Origin: Eonycteris spelaea
Taxonomy: Eukaryota; Chordata; Mammalia; Chiroptera; Pteropodidae
Reading direction: 5' to 3'
Assembly: GCA_003508835.1 (NCBI GenBank)
Contig: PUFA01000164.1
Coordinates: 558,001 to 622,000, forward strand
Length of the DNA: 64,000 nucleotides
A model generated the notes under the pieces. That model saw nothing but the letters and a program-made list of their open reading frames with translations. It was not told where the DNA came from and searched no databases. Position numbers and translations under genes: made by a program. Below, one piece after another: positions 1 through 12,319 of the stretch (position 1 is the first letter of the stretch; the number at the start of each line of letters is the position of its first letter).

Positions 1-87
1 TTTTAATAGGACATACCAAATACAATTAAGCTTTTTATTATTAACTCAAGGTCATTATTATGAATATCAATTAGAATACTGGGCTAG

Positions 88-395
88 AAGCCATGATCAT
101 CTGAACTACTGCAGTAGCTTACTAACTCATTTCCCAGTATCTACAACATATGTACCATTCCAATTCTTTCCCCTCCATATAGCTGCTAGAGTGATCTTGA
201 AATAGAAGAATCTAACCATTTCAGTGATCTGCTTTAAAACAAACAAACAAAAAAACCACCTTAAAATTCTTCACGATCCCTCTTAAGATAAAATCCAAAA
301 TTTATAATGTACTCTGTGGAGTCCACTACCCGGTCCCCAACTGTACTGATCTTGTTTCAGATCCTTTATAATTCTTTGGGAATTCCAAGCTAATA
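88..395 (+). mobile_element. L2 LINE fragment
   Basis: The sequence follows the 3' part of the L2 ORF2 consensus: a diverged version of the stretch about a single cDNA-like 'tactgcaatagcctcctaac' segment near position 107, then the 'ctgctagagtgatctt' segment near 185, then the 'aaaatccaaaa' segment near 290. It is heavily diverged and has no open frame. L2 is an ancient non-LTR retrotransposon, long inactive in placentals. Confidence 0.65.
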
Positions 396-1535
396 TGGCA
401 GAGTGGAAATGCATTATAGAATTTCCATCTTCCAATCCTTAACAAAATGTACAAAACAAAAAACCATCAGCCACAAAGAAAAACATCATGAATAGCAACC
501 AAACAAGAACAAAGGCAAAGAAAGAAATAATATTCACAACAGGCAAAATTGTGAAAATTCTGTCTCCAAATCTAGAATGAAGGAAACAATGTTCTTATCT
601 TTTTCTTTTTCATAAAGAATAAAGGAAACAGTTACTGATTCCTAAGCAGAAATATGCGGAATGGGGCTCTCTTTTTTTTTTGTAATTCAAAGTGAAATCT
701 ATTTTTCCGTTTGGTTTATGCTCTTCCCCTTCCCAAAAGAAACCTGCTGTTTTCCTGAGCAACATTAAAAGAAACTGAATGACAACTATTTATAGTCCTC
801 AATGTCATGGATAGTTCTGTGACTTTAAGCAAAATAATGTATAAGTTTAAGCAAAACCATTTTACCATAGACTAATTGATATGAATAAGATTAGGTTCCT
901 ATGACAATCTCATCAATGTTATAACGAAGCGACGTGTTGCAGGACCTGCTGTATACTTCCTTCAGCCAAAAATAAAAGTGAAAGAAACACTCAAAAGGCA
1001 AAGGAGCTATACTCGAAGAAAATACTATCCAGTAAACAGAAGGAAACTCTTCATAATTTTATTATGCTCTCGAGCAACTTAATAGACCATAAGTTCAGTA
1101 AAATGAATTAAGAAAGGACAATTGTATACCTAAGAGAAAAGCATAACATCACTTAGGCTTTCATTTCAAGACCTTTGGCACTGTTTTAGTTGGTTACTAA
1201 GAAAATTCAAATGGGGATTCATTTAAAAATATATATACACTTAAACATATTTTAAAGTTAAAACATTTGTCATTTATTTGCTAATCTTTTGATGTAAGGG
1301 CAAAGTGTTTTTTATTGGAATATAGTTTTGAGATTTGAATTCAATTCCATTTTTTTCATAAACTATACTAATACATCACCAATTTCTAGTTTGGGTTTCT
1401 TTAAAGTGAAAAAAAGAACTTAAAGATACATGCAAAGCAACATAATCTTTCCTCCTCTCTTTGGGGAATTTAACTTTTTTTTTTAAAGTAACTTGCCTTT
1501 CTTGAATCTTTACAAAGCATTTCATTTAGATTTCG
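396..1535. other. unassigned AT-rich DNA
   Basis: I see no gene, RNA or recognisable repeat here. The stretch is A/T-rich with short homopolymer runs, such as the T run near 671. Diverged old repeats could be present below what can be recognised by eye. Confidence 0.5.
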
Positions 1536-1539
1536 TAGA

Positions 1540-1640
1540 ACCACAACTCTGTTATTACATTCATAACATCCCTATCACAGAGCCACTGTTATCTCCATTT
1601 CATTGATGAGAAAACTGAGGCTTATAAAAATGACCATATT
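1540..1640 (-). mobile_element. MIR SINE fragment
   Basis: The stretch at 1590-1622 matches the MIR core in reverse orientation (the 'gatgagaaaactgaggct' block). MIR is an ancient tRNA-derived SINE spread by L2 machinery. Confidence 0.6.
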
Positions 1641-1929
1641 TCTCTTTGTCCACACTGAAGTTTAATGATTAAGTTTAATCCAGAAAGTCATCTTCTCTGG
1701 ATAAATGTATTAAAAATTTTAACAACTTGAAGCAACGTGTAGAAAATCCCCAATATTTATAGCACATAGTGCTAGATTCTTTTTGCATGAAATAACACCA
1801 GGTTTTTATAACCTTGATAGAAAAGTTTAACTCTAGAAAGCATATTTATAATGATATGATAGTACATTTATTTGACTCTGCTTTAAACCTCTTAAAACAA
1901 ATTTTAGAGCAAATAAATGATTGAGTCAA

Positions 1930-2045
1930 AGGCCTGAATTCTAATTCATATAAAACCAATTACTAGTTCTGTGACTTTGCATAAACCATGTAATCTCTTT
2001 AGGCCTAGTTTATCCATGGAGGAAATTCAACTTAAAGGATCCCCA
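1930..2045 (+). mobile_element. MIR SINE fragment
   Basis: Diverged forward-strand MIR core: 'tactagttctgtgactttgc' near 1961, followed by a 'taatctctttaggcctagtt' block that corresponds to the 'taacctctctgtgcctcagtt' part of MIR. Confidence 0.55.
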
Positions 2046-2504
2046 AGGTCTTTCCAATATAATGTTCTCAATTTATAAAACAAATCTTTCTGATAGAAAT
2101 GTGCTAGGCAATAAACTTACTTTTCATGAAACAATTGGTAAAAAGCAAACTTTATATTCAGTCTCCCAGTTTTTAATGAATTGGATGAAAATGAATAAGA
2201 CATTCACAAATGACTTCATTGTTAATAAAAATTATAGATGTAACATAAAACATTCAGGAAATGTTTTGAAATTAAATAGCAAAGTAGCAGATAAAAAATT
2301 TGTTATTAGTGACCTGGGCAATAACTCTTAAATCATTCTGTATACTATCAATCTACTATACTCCAAAGTTATTATAAAATTATTGGCACAACATATATCA
2401 ACAACTGACTAAAGAGAATCAGAGAATCCTGGGGATACTTAAGTTTTACCAGATAAGACCTTGTTTCTGTTTATTGGCCCACTTGTTAAGAGGGTTCATT
2501 CTGG
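2046..2504. other. unassigned DNA
   Basis: No recognisable repeat or gene. A short chance open frame (2062-2331) has a low-complexity K/N/F-rich composition with no family resemblance, so I do not call it coding. Confidence 0.5.
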
Positions 2505-3110
2505 ACCATGACATAAAATCCTTTAACCCTCTGCTAATCCATTTTAATCTACCATAAGATTATACATAGCTCTAATCACATCACATCCCTTCTTAAGGAT
2601 TTTTAGTGACTCCCTGTTGCCTACAGAATTAGGTCTAGACTACTTACTTTGGTTTTCAAGGCTCTCTAAGGTCTGGCTCCAGCCTGCCTTTTCAACCTCA
2701 TTTCCTATTATTCCCCTTTATGTGCCTTTCTCACCAGGCCATCTGAACTACCTGCTTTCCTGGGACGCGTCCTCTTTACCTTACTCATGTGGTCCTGCTG
2801 CTTGTATTGCCCTTACCTCATTATCTCAGCTTTTACTCTGTCTTTCCAGACTCAACTCATACAGCACTTCCCTCACAAAGCCTTCCTTGATCTCCCCAGC
2901 CAGAATTTCTCTCTAATGTGGAGTATAATAAGCCTTTACCTGTGACCCTTATCACTTCTTCATTCTTGATAGAGATTTTTAAATATAAGACTTAACTAGG
3001 CTAGAAATTTCTTTAGAGTTAGTCTTAGTCAAATGCATTTTTGTATACTGAAAAACTACTAGCTCATAACATGGTCTTATATATATTGTCTTCAGTTAAT
3101 ATGTGAAAAA
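2505..3110 (+). mobile_element. L2 LINE 3' segment
   Basis: About 0.6 kb follows the L2 consensus in order: 'tgactccctgttgcctacag' near 2608, the 'ttttcaaggctctctaaggt' block, the cysteine-rich 'ctcatgtggtcctgctgctt' block, 'aaagccttccttgatctccc' near 2877, and a decayed 'catagtgcctaacataatag'-like 3' tail. A 99-codon open frame (2617-2916) lies within it and is a remnant of the L2 ORF2 C-terminus or chance, not a gene. Confidence 0.8.
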
Positions 3111-3654
3111 TATGACTAGCATACTGGTTCGTTCTGGGTCCAACTCACCAAATATTAGCTATCTACTGTGTGCAAGTCACTTCAGTACAAAGAGGAAAAC
3201 ATAAAAATGTTGATAATTATAAGACAGATGACCAAAAGAAATATCATGGCTTTTCAGTTTATAAAAAAATATAAAGTGAAAATACCCCCTAACAAAAAAC
3301 AACAAACTACTCAAGCAAAATTGTATTCTTGTTATCAGCTCCAACTGCAGAAGGCAGAGAGGGTAAGGATTTGAGAAAAGAAATGGCATAAAACTATGAA
3401 CCTGGTCATGTTTGCATTGAGCCACGTGAAAATTATGGAAAGATTATCTATTCAAAGGGACACCAGAAAAATCCCAAGATTGGAATGAAGAAATTACACT
3501 AAAATATGTTGCTTTTTCAGAATTTGTGTTATACTAAATGAGATTACCTCTGCGAGACTTATAAATTTTAATATATGAGTGATACTGGGCACCAGTATTA
3601 AAACAGTGTCTGTGTTTATATCCATTCCCTGTGATTCTGGAAAGCTTAAAGGTC
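3111..3654. other. mostly unassigned DNA with a possible L2 3' tail
   Basis: Positions 3150-3230 faintly resemble the reverse complement of an L2 3' end (the 'tatctactgtgtgcaagtca' block). The rest carries nothing I can name. Confidence 0.35.
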
Positions 3655-3760
3655 CTTCCTTTTTTAACAGCAAATATTTATTGACTGACAATATGTCAGG
3701 CATTTTGCTTGGAAGTGCCTTTGAGCTGTCCACGATGTTGAGTAGGACTCGGATATGGAA
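3655..3760 (-). mobile_element. L2 LINE 3' end
   Basis: Reverse complement of the L2 3' terminus: 'agcaaatatttattgactga' near 3669, followed by 'atatgtcaggcattttgctt'. Short and diverged. Confidence 0.6.
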
Positions 3761-3930
3761 CTAGCTGGATAGGGAACTAGAGCTAAGTGAAGAAGTTTGG
3801 CTGGAAACAAACACAAAAGTCACTAATGTTTAGGTGGTAGTTGAAGCTTCCTCTAAATGAAATGTAAGTAATGGATTGAGTGGTATGAATGAGCACTGCC
3901 AGGATCCGTGTTTCAGGTAATTAATAGATT

Positions 3931-4242
3931 TTGAATGAGGTCAGGGACAGTTTTCAAAGCCCTTTTGTTTTATACTGTTGCTATGTATTAATGCAATATA
4001 CATTCGCTTCTCTGTACAGGTGGATGATTGTGGCTTTTCTTTGTCATCCAAATCAATTCTTTATCGAGAGCCAAAGGATTCTAAATGGTGGTAAAGATAT
4101 CAAGAAGGAATCCATCCTACCAGAAAACTCCTCAACTCAACCAGTGTCCAGAAAACCAAGGGGGCATCATCTGCTCTGGCCCTCTCAAGATTCCTCTCTG
4201 GAAATGGACATAGAGGGACTAGAGAATTACTTCAGTGAATGA
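3931..4242 (+). other. unexplained open frame, possible exon remnant
   Basis: This is a 103-codon open frame ending in TGA at 4240. Its second half (from about 4020) is the interesting part. It is preceded by a pyrimidine-bearing stretch ending 'ctctgtacag', which is compatible with a splice acceptor. Its composition is more balanced than the surrounding AT-rich DNA, and it is rich in S, P and E, ending with the residues GLENYFSE before the stop. I do not recognise the protein. The reading directly after the acceptor-like AG hits a stop after 24 codons in one frame, while the next frame runs to 4242. A frameshifted pseudogene fragment, a terminal exon and a chance open frame are all possible, with chance most likely. 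A polyadenylation-like AATAAA occurs near 4601. Confidence 0.2.
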
Positions 4243-7200
4243 TTCTTGGGCAATTAGTGACCCTTTTTCTTCACTAGCTTTCATTTCCTGCTTTTAAGAT
4301 TTTGCCTTTTTCTTTTTTAACCTTTTTGTCTAACTTCTCCCTCTACTCCACCTCAATTCACCTATGTTGTTAGGAAAGCAGGCTTGCAGGTGAAAACAAA
4401 AACCTCCACATTTGCTTTGACAAAATGGAAAAATTTCTCTTGAAATCTAAGACTTTAATGATATGATCTAAGTCCTGTTTTAGGAGATAAAACAGCTTTC
4501 TAGACTGATTACAGTCCTCCAGAAACAATACAACTGAAAACTTTTATTTAACCCTTATCACTATAATTTTGATCCAACCTTTTTCTGGATCACTTTTGTT
4601 AATAAATATGAAAGTGTATATTAGTGTGTCTGTGTGTAATTGCAAGAATCATATTATGTCATAACCAATTAAATATTACCTTAATTTTTAAAGTGGTCTT
4701 TTGGAATATCTAACGCACTGTCAATCACCAATGAAGATTTTAAACATTTTTTTTTTCCTTTGAGTTGGCCATTGGTTATTCCACATCAGAAGAACTTTTG
4801 CATCCCTGAGTGGCAGCACACCGTACTGAAATGAATTGTGACTCAGGAATTAAGAGAAATGGAATTTGTAGAGCCAGTTATAAAGTTAATGAATCGAAGT
4901 ATTTTGTTACATAAAATGTTGGTAGTCCTTATCCACTGTCATTTCCCATTCATTCTGGGGGATGGGTTCATGAAGAAGACAAGGTTGTAGGGAAAGTCTG
5001 ACATACTTATTGCTCTCTCAGCTACATACCTTATTGCTTCTGTGGTTGCTATGAGTTGCCAAATAGGTTTGATAAATTCATTAACTTCAGTAATGAATAT
5101 TCTGTTATTTATAGTAACCCTCTCCTTTCAGTGCCAGCAGTGAGATTTCATAAATGTTGTGGATAATTACAGACATACTAGATTAATGCTGCTCTCTTGG
5201 CCTGCCTTTGGCATGCAGGCCATGCAGTTTACGGATTGTGGAGCAGGGTCATTTTGGAGGCCCTTATCTAACTGATTGCCTCCCTGTGGTCTCTCCTTAG
5301 TCACCTGAGAATTTGAGCTCTAAGAGGAGAGACCCAAGTTGAAACATGACTGAACCTTCCTCACCTATTACTTTGGATTATGTAAAAATATTAGTCTATT
5401 TCAGTCCTCTTTTCCTGGTGAAGAAGGGTACTTTTCCTTTATCCTCTTGAATTAGATACTAAATTGAAAAGAGAACATTGTGTTCAGAAAACGGGATTGT
5501 TAGAAGCACCATATTTTAAATCTGTAGCATTTGAAAAGGATTTAAACAAGATCAGATTGACAGAACCTAAAAATGTCAGCTGATCAGGTTTTTTTTTAGG
5601 CTGCTGAGCAAAGATTTCTTGGAATATTAAGTAGTATATAATTTAATGAGATACCATCAGAAGCTTTACTTGTCTTTGTGAATTATTATTACCTAGTTCA
5701 GAAAATAGTATTATTCCATTACAAATTACCCCTATAAATCTCTCCTTTCTGAAGCCATCTGCTATTCCTTTTATCATTTGTAGTTCTCAACAGGAATCTG
5801 ATGATTGCCTACCACTTTATCCATGAACTGCAAAACCACAAGTCTGGCTTTTTTTTTTTTAATGTTAAGAACAAGTGCTGCATGGGGCTATTTTAACCAC
5901 AGAATTAAGTCAGCTTTAGAAAGCCAAGCATAGAAATATAGGTCTCTGTTGTATTAAAAAGAAAGGAAATATTAGAAGCAGTCTCACTGCTGTAGTTCAA
6001 TGAGAAATCTTATGACAGGATATTTCATATCTGGCAACATTTTGCAAGGCAATTTTTTTCTAATGCCTTTTGTTCTCCTCCTTTATGAAGCCTGTGCTCC
6101 CACCAGCTGAAAGGAAAGAGCCATGGACAGCACGGTAGATGTGTCTTAGCTGACCATTTTGTACTGGCACCCCCAAGAATTTGTCATCCTACTTGAATGT
6201 TTTATATGTTTCTTGTCAAACTCCAAAATAACACTAGTTTAAATATTAGTTGTATTACAAGTTCAATTTCTTTGTAATAAGGTTTGGTCTCCTGTCGTGT
6301 ATTATACAGAAGATATAAATATTTTGTGAAGTCTATAGATTAGAGGATAGGTATTAGAGGTTTATATAAGAAGACTGAAATTAATGCCTTTCTGGTGTTT
6401 TTTGGAGTTGGAAAAAGCAATTTATTTTTCATGCTTCACAGGTCTTGACAATTTTGATTTGTTTTCTTTGAAAGCAGACCTGTTTGAATTGGGTGATGTA
6501 GGAAGAATCCCTAAAAAAAAAAAAAATCAAAAGCCAGCAACCTCTTTTCAAAACAGTAGCCAATGAAAAAGAATATGAGTCTTCCAGGTCTTTTAACTTC
6601 TAGTTTGTTATTACCTCTTCAAGGACAGAAGGCTCTGTGATTATCAGAGACAAAAGAAGAAACAGCAGTGGAAAGAGACTAGGTTGGAAATCTGTAGCCA
6701 GTTGAAGCAATGACCTTGTTAGTGAAGATTCCATCATTTATCTTTCACGTTGTTTCTTCACAATGTTTCTTACTCTCCCCATAGAGTACAAAACTATTAA
6801 TTGCAATTTATATAAAAGAACACTAGGACGATTTTAAGTAAACTTTTTAGGACTGCTTATAATATTATAGAGTCATAAAAGAATATAGATTTTGAATGAG
6901 AGGGAGCAAAATAAAGCAATGGAAAGATCTTTAATTCATATGGAATTTTAATAAGCTGAGGGATTTCTTCTTTCTCTAAAAGCATTCAGAGTGTTTTGCT
7001 TGTTACACTTTGCTGTCTTACTGATATGATACTCAGGGTCTTTGCAAGCAAACTTCTCTAATTCTTTGCAAAGAAGAAAAGAAACAAAATGAGACAACTC
7101 TCAAATTCTGGTTTGGTTAGAGTCTACTGTTTGCAAATTTAATCAAGGTCTTACACAGGCATCAGCTTGACATTAAATTTAAGTGCCCATTAAAGTGAAA

Positions 7201-8375
7201 GTATGACAGCAGTTCTCAATGTGAAGCTCAGTCTGAGGACATCTTTACAGCTGGAAGGGGAAAAAAAGTTGAGAAGCCTCAAACCACTGTGGTAATTAGA
7301 TCCATTTGTTAACTTCTTTCCTAATGTTGGCAAAGGGAGGGAGAGAGGGTTGACAGAGGCAGGAGAGGCGGGAACTGGAAAGGCAGTCCAGTGCTCCCTA
7401 TAGAAATTGTGCATGCAGGGCCTGTGTTGCAAAGAAAAATGGCAAATATCCCCTCTGACAAATGAGTAAGATAGGGAAGTTATTTTAAGAACTTTTTTGG
7501 TTTGTCTGTTTTCAACGCACAGACAACCACAGCGTGTGCATTTTGAATAGGTGTGCAGTTGGTTGTCAGGCCCTTTGGAAGGTGCACAGCATCATTAGGC
7601 ATAAAGAGTTAGTGTTTCTCACAAGGGTGTCTAACTTACATTCAGGTAATCACTTATTTACCCAAAGCATCTATCCTTCCCAGTATGAGGGTTTTTTTGA
7701 CAGGTAGTATTGCTGAAATGTAAGACTTTTCACCATAATTGGCATCGTAGGCAATTAGCTTTGTGACTCTATGGATATTTTGTCACCTGTTAGGAATAGG
7801 AAGTTTTCATCTGACCTTCCTGCCAAAAGTGATACTATTTCCTGTTACTGGGTTTGCTTTCTATCCCATAGCTCTTTTTGTCCATTGCTTCATGATATTT
7901 TCTTCTTTTCCAAGAATTATCACTGTAGAACCTTATCAAAAGCTAAAGAATATCTCTGTATATAAAGCTTCTATATTTCCTCTGAGCTTTCAATTGCAGT
8001 ACTGTTTTTGAACACTGATGACGAGGTAGTGAAATAACACTGCTAATAAATGCATGATGGATTTTTCAGTGCAGCCTTGTGTTTCAAGGTATTCATTCAC
8101 CCTAATAGGATTTTTGATTTTGTTTAGTTTTGCACTGAAAGCGTAGAGAGAAATAAATTCAGCAAATGCTGCATTTTAAGATTCTGTATAATAAGAAACC
8201 TAGCCCTCTCGCACAAATTTTCCTGATGCTCCCTCCTTTTTTCAAATTCTAGCTTGCACTTGGGTCATAGAGGATACCAAATCATTACTGACTAAAAGGA
8301 TATAGTGCCACATTTTTCTCTTTCCCCTTCCATTACAGAAAATTAAAAATGGTGATTTAATAACTCTCTACTGCC
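4243..8375. other. 4.1 kb of unassigned DNA
   Basis: I recognise no repeat, exon or RNA gene in this stretch. It holds short A and T runs (for example near 4747, 5851 and 6513) and several short chance open frames with no family resemblance. It is one of the two longest repeat-poor intervals of the window. Confidence 0.5.
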
Positions 8376-8379
8376 CTTC

Positions 8380-9690
8380 ACACTTAGTTCTGTCTAGAGT
8401 TCCTGCTTGGTTCTCTTCTCCACAAATCTCCCTAGCTGATTGCATTCACTCCCATGGCGTTACCTTCCATCTATTTGCAAATAATTCCCAAATCTTTAAG
8501 TCCAACTTAGACCTCTTCTCTGGGCACACACCCACCCATCCAGCTGCCTCTTGGGGCTTCTTCATTAGGATATCACACAAGTATCTCTGAAGTGTCCAAA
8601 ATCAAACTCGTTCTTTCTCCCCATTGGTTGGTCATTGTAGAAACTCAAGTGAATCTCAACCATTCTCTCACTTTTCGCTTTTTCCACACATCCAGGTCCA
8701 ATTGATTCTTTTCCAATACCAGCATTTCTAAACCAGTGGACTTCACATGGGGACAGTTTTCCCAGCAAGACATATCTGATAATGTCAGGAGAGAAATTTG
8801 GTTGTCATTACTGAAATGAGGCCTGCTACTAGCACCTAATAGGTAGAGGCAAAGAATGCGGCTAAACAACCTGTTACCCAAAGTACTGGCCTTCTTTCCA
8901 ACACTGAGTTTAAGACAGCCCTACACACAAATATCTAGCCTAAAATATCAGTGCCGAGGTTAAGAAATCCTAAGTGGTTTTCCATTCTCACGTGTACTGC
9001 ATTGGCTTATTCTCATCACTTCTAGCTTGTATTACCACAGCAATCTTTTAATTAGCCCAGTTTCCATTTGCCAACCCTGTACCCATACCCACATCCTTCA
9101 AATGGAACCTGAGCACCTTCTTCCCCCCTCAAGTGTGTCTTCTTAAACACAGCTCTCCATTACCTATGTGATGTAGTCTAACTCTCCACAACTTCATGTA
9201 TGAAGACCTCCATGACCTGACCCCTGCTTACCTCTCTAGTCCCATCTATTGCCATTCACACTCTATTCTGTGATCCAACTGCACGATTTCGCCATTCCAA
9301 ACAAGCTTGCTTTGCTTGTTCACTATACTTTCTCATCTCGCTCATCCTTATTACTCTTCCTGCCTGGAATACCCTTTAATTTCTTGCCCTGCTAACTGCT
9401 GTTTCTTCCTTAAGGCTCTCGTTAGGTACATGTTCTTTCGGCCTTCTCTGATGAGCCCAGCATAGGTTCATTGTCCTTTTTAGACCATCTAACATGTTTC
9501 TATCACCGTACTTATCTTTATAATCATCTACTGACTTTTATGTTCCCTTTCATTGGATTGTAAAGTCCTTGAGGGCAGGAACTCTATCATTTTCATGTTT
9601 GAATCCCAAATAATTAGCACTGTCTCTAGTTTTTAGTATGATGTGTGAAATCTTGGGCACTCAGTAAGTGTGTGCAGTGACTGGTTACTT
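8380..9690 (+). mobile_element. long L2 LINE fragment
   Basis: About 1.3 kb runs along the L2 ORF2 3' half. The block around 8443-8560 matches the L2 part that normally reads 'cactcccatggcttcaatta', and the 'gtccaaaatcaaactcgttc' block is at 8596. After an interval with less similarity (8790-9120) it continues with 'tgacctgacccctgcttacc' near 9212, 'ttcctgcctggaataccctt' near 9357, 'tgtaaagtccttgagggcag' near 9560, and the 3' 'gcactcagtaagtg' tail near 9657. Reading frames are broken throughout. Confidence 0.75.
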
Positions 9691-9729
9691 ATCCCACAGG
9701 AATCTCAAATTCAGAGTTTCCAAAACCTA

Positions 9730-9965
9730 CAAAATAAGGAGTAAATGGACTTGGGGCCTTGGACCAGGGCTACCTCTTACTGTGTAATCTTGGACAAGTT
9801 GTTTAATTTCCCATGCTTAATTTGCTTCACTTATGAAATGAGGATAAGAATTGCTTTCATTTTAAGGGTTTTCCTACTAGAACAGAATATTGTATTAGAA
9901 TAGTGCTACTACATCTATAGCACTTAGAACACTGCCTGGCTCATGGCAACATATTGTTATTTGAT
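9730..9965 (+). mobile_element. MIR SINE
   Basis: A fairly complete MIR. The 'cttggacaagttgtttaatt' core is near 9790, then a degenerate 'aatgaggataagaattgc' segment, then the 'agcacttagaacactgcctg' 3' block near 9920. Confidence 0.75.
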
Positions 9966-10100
9966 AATCAGCCCTACAAACAAATGTTATGTGTGGGTCC
10001 TTCCTGATTGAGGGACATCCATTCTAAAGAATTCTTACCTGGAGTGATCCTGTTATGTGTACCATACTGTGCTAGGTGTGTGTTTGTGTGTGGAGTTGGT

Positions 10101-10124
10101 GGGGTGGGGGTGGGGCGTTGGGGG
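10101..10124 (+). other. G-quadruplex-forming motif
   Basis: Four guanine runs of 4, 5, 4 and 5 bases are separated by loops of 1, 1 and 4 bases. This meets the standard G3+N1-7 rule with margin. It sits just after a short GT-rich stretch (10075-10100). Confidence 0.75.
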
Positions 10125-10459
10125 AAGGGAACTGGGGAAAGCCATCGGTTAAAGTTTTAGTAATTGGAACTAATGTCAGTGCAGTCATCGTTTGACTGCC
10201 TCATCTTTTGACATGTTTGTGGACAGGCAGGATAGCTGGAGGAACACAAACTGCATTTCCTTTATGTGGCATACGCTGTGATAGGACAAGTTGTTGAATG
10301 GTGTCACCGAGTACTGCTTGTCCTTTTAAAGGGGAGAACTGAGGTAACCTGAGCTTCACTATATAGAAAGCATCCTAAAATGTCCTCTGTTAGGGCTGTG
10401 TTATTTCAGTGGGCTTACCTATGATTCCCAGTGGCAATGATGCCCGTTTGCTATCTGGT

Positions 10460-10650
10460 CTCCAAGCACTTCAAAAGTATTTTAATGCAGATCAACTCAG
10501 ATGCCACTATGGCACCTCTGGAAGTGGATAAGAATAGTAATCATCTGCATTTTCCCCCCAAAAGGAAATGACAGAGGTTAAATCCCTTGAGCTGGGTCAC
10601 AAGGTCCTGATAAAATCAGGTGCTGTGACTCTGGCCTGAGCACTTTCTTC
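10460..10650 (-). mobile_element. MIR SINE
   Basis: Reverse-complement MIR: 'aatagtaatcatctgcattt' near 10533, then the 'gacagaggttaaatcccttg' and 'gggtcacaaggtcctgataa' blocks, which correspond to the MIR core read backwards. Confidence 0.65.
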
Positions 10651-10734
10651 TCCATTACTGATTTTCACACTGAGTTGCTGCCTTAGGACCAGTTCCATGG
10701 CTGAGCATCCCAAATGCAGGCCCCTACTAGACCA

Positions 10735-10910
10735 ACTCTTTTCTATTGTTTTGGACAAGTTAATTAACCCTCTTGCTTCAATTTCCTCATTTGTAAAATT
10801 GGGTTAATAATATCACCTCCATCGCAAGATTGGTGTAAGATTAAATGAGATAACTTTTCAAATGCTCTGTATGTGGTCTGACACATGGTAAGCGTGAAAT
10901 AATTGTATTA
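10735..10910 (+). mobile_element. MIR SINE
   Basis: Forward MIR with the core 'caatttcctcatttgtaaaa' near 10779, then 'taagattaaatgagataact' near 10836 and the 3' block 'ctgacacatggtaagcgtg'. It lies head-on to the MIR that ends near 10650. Confidence 0.8.
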
Positions 10911-11700
10911 TATAGAGGTTCTATTAAATTTTGTTTAAAGAGTTTGCCCGAAATAAAATCTGAAAATTACAATAACAGATATTTCTTGTATTCAAGGAAA
11001 GGATTATATTTTAACTTTGCTACACGGAATAAAAATTCCATAACCCTTAGCTCTTCAAGTTAAAGCAAACTGCTGACTCTAATAGAGTTTCTACTATAAC
11101 GATTTCTCCTACCTGTGGCATCCTTAGTATCATGGAATAACCTAGAAAAAGTAGAGCTAGAACTGGCAAACAAAATCATGGGAAATTTTCTATGTCCTGC
11201 CCATCAGCTTCTCAAGAATAGTTAACATATCGTCCTCATGCCTTGGCCAGAGAGCTCTACTTTTATTCCCTTGTCTATTCCATGGCATCTTCCCTATCAT
11301 CTCAACCAACGCCCTCCCGAGACCACAACAACCTCTCTCCTGTAAGAGGTGATCTGAGTTGTTATAGAAATCGGAAAGAAGCTTAGGATTTTTCTCTTTC
11401 AGAGTCGCATCCAGGCCTCTGTGCTGTTTTGGCAAATGCCCCTTGTCAGTTGTTTCATTAAGAAGCTAGAAGCTTTGGGGCACATCACCTTCTTGGTACT
11501 TTGCATACCACTTAAATCCATACACAATGTCCTTAGTAACTGGATCTATAAATCAAAATAAGCACCAGAGTTACATGCAACTTCTAAACTCAAATAGCAG
11601 GCTGTAAAAAGCACCAAGGCAAAAGGGAATGCATAGGGCCTCTAGGTGACTTTACCCTTACTTTAGGGAGAATAGCCTATTTGTGAAAGTGGTATCCATT
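10911..11700. other. unassigned DNA
   Basis: No recognisable repeat, exon or RNA gene. Confidence 0.5.
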
Positions 11701-11941
11701 GTTTAGGGCAGTGGTCCCCAACTGTTTGGCACCAGGGACCCATGCTCCTATGAGCATCTAATACCTGATGAGCTGAGGTGGAGCTGAGGCAGTGATGCTG
11801 GTGCTGTGGAGTGGCTGCAAATACAGATGAAGCTTCGCTCGCTCACCACACTGCTCACCTCCTGCTGTGTGGACCAGTTCCTATCAGGCCATGGACCAGT
11901 ACCAGTCCACGGCCCAGGGGTTGGAGACCCCTGGTTTAGGA
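11701..11941. mobile_element. hAT-Charlie nonautonomous element (MER1 type)
   Basis: The element proper is 11709-11933 (225 bp). It has hAT terminal inverted repeats, starting CAGTGGTCCCCAAC and ending with the reverse of CAGGGGTCTCCAACC. It is flanked by an 8-bp target-site duplication, GTTTAGGG at 11701-11708 and GTTTAGGA at 11934-11941, with 7 of 8 bases matching. The interior follows the MER1 (Charlie3-related) consensus as I remember it, but a central block is missing. An open frame that crosses the 3' half (11806-12039) is incidental. Such elements are mobilised by a Charlie transposase in trans; none is encoded here. Confidence 0.85.
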
Positions 11942-12319
11942 GAACAAAGTTAATGAGAAAGGCTATCTATAGATTCCTGCCACTTAAACTGGGAGAATAC
12001 AGCTCACTCCAAATCCATGTATGCATTTCCTCCTTTTAAGACTATCTAAGAGGTGTTCTAATTCAGCCTCTAACCCAACACAGTAAATTTTTCAGCTTGT
12101 GGGCCCTATGTTCTTTGTTGCACTACTCAACTCTTATTACAGTACAAAAGCACCTGTGGAAAATACATGAACATATGAGTGTGAAGCCTTGCATAGTAAA
12201 GACCTTTGTCTCTAATTCAGGAATCTCATGCTTTCTTTCAGCATGTATAAATTTGTTGTAGCCTAACTTATTAGCTTATGAATAGGATAAAATTTCAGAA
12301 ACTTCAATTTGTGACGATT
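11942..12319. other. unassigned DNA
   Basis: No feature recognised. Confidence 0.5.
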
